A stretch of 64,000 bases of DNA. Origin: Lepraria neglecta (Eukaryota; Ascomycota; Lecanoromycetes; Lecanorales; Stereocaulaceae). The DNA is taken from positions 1,054,001 through 1,118,000 of the forward strand of contig CM065647.1 in NCBI GenBank assembly GCA_033220425.1, given 5' to 3'. Below the pieces are notes generated by a model. That model saw nothing but the letters and a program-made list of their open reading frames with translations. It was not told where the DNA came from and made no database searches. A program made the position numbers and the translations under genes. Below, in pieces: positions 57,751 to 64,000 of this stretch. The number at the start of each line of letters is the position of its first letter. Within the stretch, counting starts at the first letter, position 1.

Positions 57751-57764
57751 GGGCACTAACTTAT

Positions 57765-57985
57765 AATCTTATTAATATCTTTAACCGGAGTAAAGTAAAG
57801 GAACTACTACTATATTAGTTATATAATTATAAAATTAAACTAGAAGCTAGGAAGAAGCCCCCTTAGAGTCGTTTATATCTAATATCTAGATTTAAGCTCT
57901 AAAAGGTAAAGGAGTATCTAGATATTAGAACTATAGATTCTAATAGGACTATCGCGAAGGATATTGAGCTTTGGATAGAACGACT
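57765..57985 (+). pseudogene. Gypsy family C RT leader, segment 3
   Basis: Resumes the reading cut at 56752: NLINIFNRSKVKELLLY-LYNYKIKLE, equivalent to the conserved block ahead of Gypsy reverse transcriptases, then VKEYLD near 57905. It ends where the B3 LTR begins. Confidence 0.65.
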
Positions 57986-57989
57986 CATA

Positions 57990-58321
57990 ATTATTATAAT
58001 CATGGCCTAATCGTTCTAATCAAGGATTTTAATTAGTATAATTATAGGCTAATCGTTATAATTATAAAAGGCTTGGCGAGATTTCCTATTACTATATATA
58101 GAAGTACTTACTTACTATTTAGAGTATAGTACTTAACTTCCTATTTATTATTTACTATATATAATAGATCTCTTAGGCTAGGTACTAAATATATATTACT
58201 TAATTATATACTAGACCCGCTTAGTATTACTTGAAGCCTACTTTACCTCTTATTAGTTATATCTCTATCTCTATTAAGAATCAATCTATAACTACGATAC
58301 TAGTATATACGGTTTATAATA
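57990..58321 (+). repeat. B3 5' LTR
   Basis: The right two thirds match the reverse complement of B1/B2 LTRs (ATAGATCTCTTAGGCTAGG, ACTAGACCCGCTTAG, AAGAATCAATC). The left third differs. The left edge is approximate. Confidence 0.7.
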
Positions 58322-58339
58322 CTTTGAGTACCCTTAAGG

Positions 58340-60780
58340 ATAAGTACTATACTAAGAGACCCTAGGGTTACTACCCTAAGTTTATTAGGAGGATAATAAT
58401 AACCGATAGTTAATAAAGGACTTAGTAAATATATTAAGATAGTCTAGCTCGACTTATATTATAGAGAAAGAGATAAGCTCGAGGGATAGCTATCTTAGGT
58501 AATATTATATCTAGTATTCTAAGGAGAATATATATCTATATAGCGATACCCTACCTTTATAATTACCTACCTATATAGAAGAGCCTAAAAGTAGATTAAT
58601 CCGTTCCTAAAGAAATATATAGAAGAGCTAGAGGACGATAATAATATAGAAATTAAAGTATAGATAGAGAGTATAGCTAGATTTAGACTCGAAATCTATT
58701 ATATATTTAGACTATCTAACGAAGTCAATACGATAATATATATTATCTAATATCTTATCTAGAAGAAATCTATATCGGAATATTCAAGTTAGTTTTAATA
58801 GTATATAGCCAAAATAGACTAGGATAATAATATATTAATAACTATATACCGAAGAGGACTAAAAGATAACGTTAAGGACGAACTTATAAGAATAGATTAT
58901 ATTATTAATACTCTTAATAAGCTAATTAAAGAAGTAATCGAGATTAATAATAAGTTATTTAAAAGATTTATAGAGAAGAAGTATAATAGAGGAGTTAGCG
59001 GGATAGGATACTTAAGCTTTTTTACTAAATCGAAGAGCTATTACCTAGGATACGTCGGTAAATTCGAACCCGGCCCTAGTAGCCCTAGGCCAAAGCGCGA
59101 GCTGCTTCGGGGGCCCTAGGCGCCCCGGGCGCCCCTCGGGCCAAGTCACGTGTTTTCAGCCCTATATGATTTTTTTTGATATTCAATAATCGACCGGAGC
59201 ACTCGGGAACCCCCCTCTGGAGCAACCCCGGGGGTTAGCCCCAACGCGATGCTGGAATCGATCGATTCGGGCGATTTCCTCGCGGGGGTGATGTGCGCAG
59301 ATGGTGCGACCGCGGTACGACAGCGGTGCGACAGTAGTACGCGATAGTAGTACGCGACAGCGGTACGAGGGTGCAGCAATGTACGCCTCGTAGGGGCTTG
59401 CCAAGGGTGGCTGCGAGACTAGCCAAGGGTAGCTACAAGACTAGTTAGGGGGTTTCCGACGCTATCTTTTACTAATTCAAAGTTGGCCCGGGGCCTATAC
59501 GGGGCGCCCTTAGCCATGATTGGCGTGGCCCCGGACGCACGTCGGACCGGTTTCTAGGTGAGGCGCCCGAGCGGCCCCGGGCGCCCGCCGGGCCTCTAGG
59601 GCCACGTTCGGGCCACGTTCGATTTTGCCGACGTATAAAGAATATAACCTCTATAGACTAATACTAATAGAACTAGACTTTACGGAGAAGAAAGGAAAGT
59701 AAGCCTTTAGAGGGCCTACTAGGGGTAAGAAGTAGTATAGGGGCAAGAAAATACTAAAGTATTATAGCTATAGTAAATCGGGCTACTTCGCTAGAGACTA
59801 CAAGTTGAAAAATATAGTATATCGACTATAGCTGAATATACTAGAAAGAGTATATATCTAGGATAATATAGACGGTACGCCTAAGGAAGAACTACTAATA
59901 TAGAATAAAGTCGAAGAAGACGTTAACTTCTAGTATAATAGGATAATATAAGAAGAACTTAACGAGGAATCTAATAAGGAAGATAAATTTATATATAAAT
60001 TTAACTTACTAATTAGGGACTAATAAAAAGAGAACCTAAGTATTAGAGATAGTAGTAATACTTAAGAAGAATCTAAGTAGGATTAGGAAGAAGAGATAGA
60101 CCTAGAGTAGAAAGAAGCCCTTAGCACGTTAGAAGCTAAGTAGGAAGATATATAACTACTAAAAGAATTAATATCTAGATCTACTATATCTAAGGAAGAA
60201 AGAAACTCTAAGGAAATACTAATTAAATCTAAACCTAGACTTATTATATCTAAGGGGAAAGGGAAGTAAGAAGTAAAAGAGTAAAGGCTAAAGGAGCTAT
60301 AGGTAAATATTAAGATTAATAAGGACTACCGAAACGATATCTTCTACCTAGCTTACTAGCGGATACAATAGAAATACTATATAGATCGGTTATATCTAAT
60401 ATATAAACTACTAAGATAATATATAGAAGGAGAACTATCTAAAGAATATAGTTTCTAATAATAGATATACTATATTAAAGACTTATATAAGTAGTATCTA
60501 GCTTAAAAGCGAAAGTATTAGTACTTCCTAGAGAATAGATAGATATAGATAAATAATCTATAAAGGGAATTAATCTATAATCTAAATATAGAAGAATATT
60601 ATATAATAGAATAGTATATATACCTCTATAAGAAGTATTAAAAATATATAAGATAAAAAGAACTTATAGAATTCCTTCCCGTTTAGGGAAAAGAGTAATC
60701 CTTTATAGTAGAGGTAGCTATAAGGAGATTAATATATTAACCTCTAAATAATATCTATATTCTATATAATACGATATATA
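58340..60780 (+). pseudogene. B3 gag (decayed, split by a MITE)
   Basis: Co-linear with the reverse complement of B2 gag. Zinc knuckle remnant YYSYSKSGYFARDY near 59760-59805. The MITE lies between codons of the segment read from 59020-59050 and 59636-59690. Confidence 0.78.
59053..59633. mobile_element. GC-rich 581-bp MITE in B3 gag
   Basis: The ends CGTCGGTAAATTCGAAC and its imperfect inverse GTTCGATTTTGCCGACG are flanked by TA (59051-59052, 59634-59635). The empty site is readable in B2 (near 44770). The interior is GC-rich with GGGCGCC/GGCCCGGGG blocks and short repeats of GTACGACAGCGGTRCGA type near 59308-59368. No coding capacity; the small minus-strand frames are chance. TA duplication and size suggest a non-autonomous mariner/pogo-class element. 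It shows little RIP although it sits in RIP-destroyed DNA. Confidence 0.82.
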
Positions 60781-62693
60781 TATTAAAATACTAGTAATTA
60801 TTAACGGATAGCGGACCGTTGCGATAATAGATTCTAGAGCTACTAGGAACTTTATTTTATAAGACTTAGTATAAATAATAGGAATACTAACTCGAAAGAA
60901 GTTATAGTAGTATATTTTTAGATAGCTAATAGATTAATACTATTAATAGGAAAGGTAGATAAAGAGATACTTTCGTTACCTATTATAATTTAGTACTACT
61001 ATAAGGAGATTACCTTTAATATTATTAGGATAGCTATCTATTATATAATTTTAGGAATACTTTAGTTAAAGAAGTATAACCTAATAATTAATTAGGCTTA
61101 AGGAGTACTTAAGATAGATTAATTCGGAAATATTACTAGGATTATACCTATATATTAGTAGCGTTTAATAGTAGATAAGAAGTTAAACCGAAGACCGGTC
61201 GAGGTATATATTACCTTAGCTTTATATAAGGACGATACTAAAAGGTAGTCTAACTCTATAGTTACTAGTAAAGGTTAGCGGGATAATAAAGTAAGAGTTA
61301 TAGGAGGAACTAATATACCCTCTATCCTTTAGGAATATAGTAAATAGATATACTTATTCGAGGAAGAGACGAATATAGAAATATTACCTAAGTATTAGCT
61401 ATAGGATTATAAGATTAAACTCGAACCTAGTAAGTAACTAATATTTAGACCTATTTATATATTATTAGAAAAGGAACTTAAAGTACTTTATAGATATATT
61501 AACGAAAACCTTAAAAAAGGATTTATTCAGGAATCTAAATTACTAGTAGATTATCTAATCCTCTTTATACTAAAGAAAGATAGAAGCTTAAGACTATATA
61601 TTAACTACCGAAAGTTAAATGATATTATAATTAAGAATAGATATTCTTTACCTAATATTAGCGAGCTATAGGATTAGCTTAGTAAAGTAAAGATATTTAC
61701 TAAACTAGATCTTAGGGGTATATATAACCTAATTTAGATAAAGGAAGGCGAAGAATAGAAAACTACCTTCTAAATAAGATATAGCTATTATAAGTATCTA
61801 GTAATACTATTTAGACTTACTAACGTACTAGGAATCTACTAAGTACTTATTAATAATATTATATAAGTATACTTAGATCGAATAGTAATAGCGTACCTTA
61901 ATAATATACTAATTTATTCTAAGAATAAGGAAGAATATATTATATATATATAGGATATCCTTAGATATCTATTATAAGTAAAACTTCTTCTTAAACTAGA
62001 AAAGTATAAATTTTATTAATAGTTAGTAGAATTCCTAGGATTTATAACTAGTATAGAAGGTATTAGTATAAGCCTAGAGAAAATCAAAGCTATAGCTAAA
62101 TAATCTATACTATAGAATATTAAAGTAGTATAAAGCTTCTTAGAATTTACTAACTTTAATAGGAAGTTTATTAAAGGCTACTCTAAGAAAGTACTACTAC
62201 TAATAAATATTACTAAGAAGGATATTAGATTTATATAGGGAAAAGACTAATAGAAAGTACTTAATATATTAAAGAAAGTATATATAGATCTACTAGTACT
62301 CTATACCTTTTAAGTAAACGAGCTAGCTTATATTAAAATAGATATATCGGATCTTATAATTAGAGTATACCTATATTAAATAAAGAACTAAAAGTAGTAT
62401 CTATTTATCTACTATTTAAGAAAGATATTAGTAGTAGAGTAAAACTATAATATATATAATAAAGAACTACTTACTATAGTTTATATACTATAGAATTAGC
62501 GAGTATATATAGAAAGCTACTTAGATCTAACTATCTTTATAGATTATAAGAACCTTCTTAATTTTATAATAATAAAAGAATTAAATAGAAGGTAGGTTTA
62601 ATAGTTAAAACTATTAGGTTAATATAAGTTTAAGATAACCTATACCCTAGAAAAGGATAATAGTTAAGTAGATACCCTTAGTAGGTAATTAGA
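60781..62693 (+). pseudogene. B3 pol, 5' part (decayed)
   Basis: Protease near 60815-60850 (TVAIIDSRAT), RT from about 61540 with LRLYINYRKLN near 61585-61620, LDLRGIYNLI near 61700 and LNNILIYSKN near 61895-61925, RNase H near 62330-62640. It ends at 62693 in a DTLSR-LD reading, cut by B4. Confidence 0.82.
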
Positions 62694-63200
62694 TGTTACG
62701 AACCGTGCGTATCGGTATCGTATATAGATTGATTCTTAATAGGGATAGAGGTACAATAGGGCAAGAGTATAAAGCAGGCTTCAAGTGATACTAAGCGGGT
62801 CTAGTATATAATTAGATAATATATATTCAGTGTCTAGCCTAAGAGATCTATCGTATATAGTAAACAATAAATAGGAAGTTAAGCACGATACTCTAAGTAG
62901 TAAGTAGTACTCTATATATATAGATATACGAAATCCATGCCAAGTATTCCTGATCGCACTGATCGCACTAATCGTATCTGCGCTCATTACGACTACTGCG
63001 CTTATCGCTTAATATACCAAGCCTTCCTGATCGCACTGATCGCCCTGATCGCATCTGCGCTTATTGCGACTACTACGCTTATCGCTTAACATACTAAGCC
63101 TTCAGGGTCTATCCGAGTCGGATACCGATTCGTCGACTCGAACTATAATAGGCGCTATACTCTATAAGCGTATCCCTGATTATATTTCCTGATTATAATA
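62694..63200 (-). repeat. B4 3' LTR (507 bp)
   Basis: Contains the 77-bp tandem duplication (62940-63100). The open frame at 62781-62987 is chance. Confidence 0.88.
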
Positions 63201-63264
63201 TTAGCTCCCTCTCCTAGATTTCTTGTCCTAAGAAACTATCTATCCTTTATACTATCCCGATATA

Positions 63265-63810
63265 CTAAATATTTAGATAAACCGACCGTCCGCCGAACGG
63301 TACTAGCTAGTAAGCTAAACGAAGTTATTATACGGCTATACTCCCGATATATTACTAGCGGCAAATAGTATCTAATAGGTACGGGGTCCGATAGGTATTC
63401 TAACTATATAGGTAGCGATAGGAAATACGACCTTATAGTATCGCCTCTTAAAATATATTATATCGAGATAGAATAAAAGGAGGTATAGTTATAGTTAAAA
63501 AATATATATAAAGAGCTTAAGGATTATATATAAAAATTAATAGAGGAATCTATATATCTTTAGACTACGCTAATATATCTTTAGATATAGTATAAATATC
63601 TTAAAAATAAAAAACGGAAGGTTATAGACTAAGAGATATAGAATATTAAGGAGTTAGAAGAAGACTAGTAGTCTATCCTAAGTATTCCTAACGACTAGAT
63701 ATTTAACGTCTCGTCCGAACAATTTAGCTTCCTAGCTAGAACTAATTAGTCCTCCTTCCCGATTGTTCCCGGAACTCCTATAGAAGGTCCTAGTAGTTGC
63801 GGAGGTTCCT
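63265..63810 (+). pseudogene. Antisense zinc-cluster ORF of B4 (decayed)
   Basis: Aligned with B1 13280-13826 and B2 39850-40392. The cluster region (63330-63445) has most Cys codons turned to Tyr. The charged helix region (ELKDYI, KNKKRKVID) is still readable. Confidence 0.55.
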
Positions 63811-64000
63811 AAGAGGTTCCCAGGTATTTTCGGTATCGTTATACCCTTTCTATTTAACTAGATATTTCTAATTAACCTAATTTAGAATCCTCTTAACCTC
63901 GAACTCTATTTCTTCTTTAATATTATAATAAAATATTTCTTATAGTAGTATACTTAAGTCTACTAGTTCTAAGAGTAAGATATAGAATACCGGATATACC

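Larger units (their letters stand above)
56753..57761. mobile_element. 1-kb insertion with tandem repeats and a hairpin end
   Basis: Separates two codons of the family C RT leader; TAT occurs on both sides (56750-56752, 57762-57764). It contains three ~240-bp tandem units and ends with a perfect hairpin and GGGCACTAACT. Much of it is RIP-poor. The hairpin followed by CTAA recalls Helitron 3' ends, but the junction does not fit a Helitron insertion exactly. The small minus-strand frames (57099-57314, 57348-57584) are repeat shadows sharing a KKLRCAFNF end. Confidence 0.6.
57990..62693 (+). mobile_element. Chromovirus B3, plus strand, truncated by B4
   Basis: 5' LTR about 57990-58321 (shorter than B1/B2 LTRs, lacking the 77-bp tandem repeat), then CTTTGAGTACCC at the primer-binding position, gag and pol on the plus strand. 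A MITE interrupts gag at 59053-59633. Pol ends inside the RNase H/integrase region at 62693, exactly where the TGTTACGAACC end of B4 begins, so B4 inserted into B3. Confidence 0.82.
62694..64000 (-). mobile_element. Chromovirus B4, 3' end (runs off the window)
   Basis: 3' LTR 62694-63200 beginning TGTTACGAACCGTGCG, then the same inner sequence as B1/B2: antisense ORF and the C-terminal end of pol (chromodomain reading near 63840-63930 on the minus strand). Heavily RIP-mutated. The far end and target duplication are outside the window. Confidence 0.85.

Noticed and set aside
56753-57761. Helitron
   Set aside because: The hairpin and CTAA are suggestive, but the host frame resumes only after extra bases and TAT flanks both sides; no Rep/helicase is present.
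59146-59426. Three overlapping minus-strand frames in the MITE
   Set aside because: They overlap in different frames, are GC-driven, and lie within a non-coding inverted-repeat element.

Overview
The window looks like a repeat-rich, heterochromatic block from a filamentous ascomycete (Pezizomycotina). Almost every coding trace is a transposon. Most of the DNA is TpA-rich, with stop codons exactly where Trp (TGG) and Gln (CAA/CAG) codons are expected and His/Cys changed to Tyr. That is the C:G to T:A, CpA-to-TpA signature of repeat-induced point mutation (RIP). Spliced genes with short introns carrying CTAAC/CTGAC branch sites fit the same group. I found no host gene with confidence.

Layout. 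1-530: end of a decayed Gypsy integrase. 535-11,000: a Fot1/pogo transposase relic, split by a second pogo element (P1, 1,844 bp without its insert), itself split by a young chromodomain Gypsy retrotransposon (A1, 3153-10425). A1's two 452-bp LTRs appear to differ at one base. 11,080-20,530: a Mutator-like (MULE) transposase gene split by another chromovirus (B1, 12703-19451). 20,530-25,780: short repeats, a second pogo copy (P2, 21380-23223), a GC-rich inverted-repeat element, a hairpin trio and an 802-bp TRIM-like element. 25,784-49,744: a 24-kb unit with 19-bp terminal inverted repeats, holding a decayed Plavaka-type transposase (minus), a decayed SNF2-type helicase with a second partial copy (plus), unidentified decayed coding sequence and a nested chromovirus (B2, 39283-46018). 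49,745-57,990: another Gypsy gag-pol relic, broken by a RIP-destroyed, internally deleted sister of A1 (A2, 50531-55412) and by a 1-kb insert with 240-bp tandem repeats. 57,990-64,000: two more B-type chromoviruses (B3 plus strand, B4 minus strand), B3 carrying a GC-rich 581-bp MITE.

How they fit together. Target-site duplications can be read for A1 (GAGGA), A2 (GATAA), B1 (CCCGG), B2 (TCCGG), P1/P2 (TA) and the MITE (TA), so much of the nesting order is solid. The most interesting signal is shared by two different chromovirus families. Both A and B carry a gene on the strand opposite gag-pol, between pol and the 3' LTR. It encodes a Cys6 zinc-cluster motif followed by a charged, coiled-coil-like region. 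In A1 this gene looks intact, with several short phase-0 introns. Introns on the antisense strand would not be removed from the retroelement's genomic RNA, so the gene can move without losing them.
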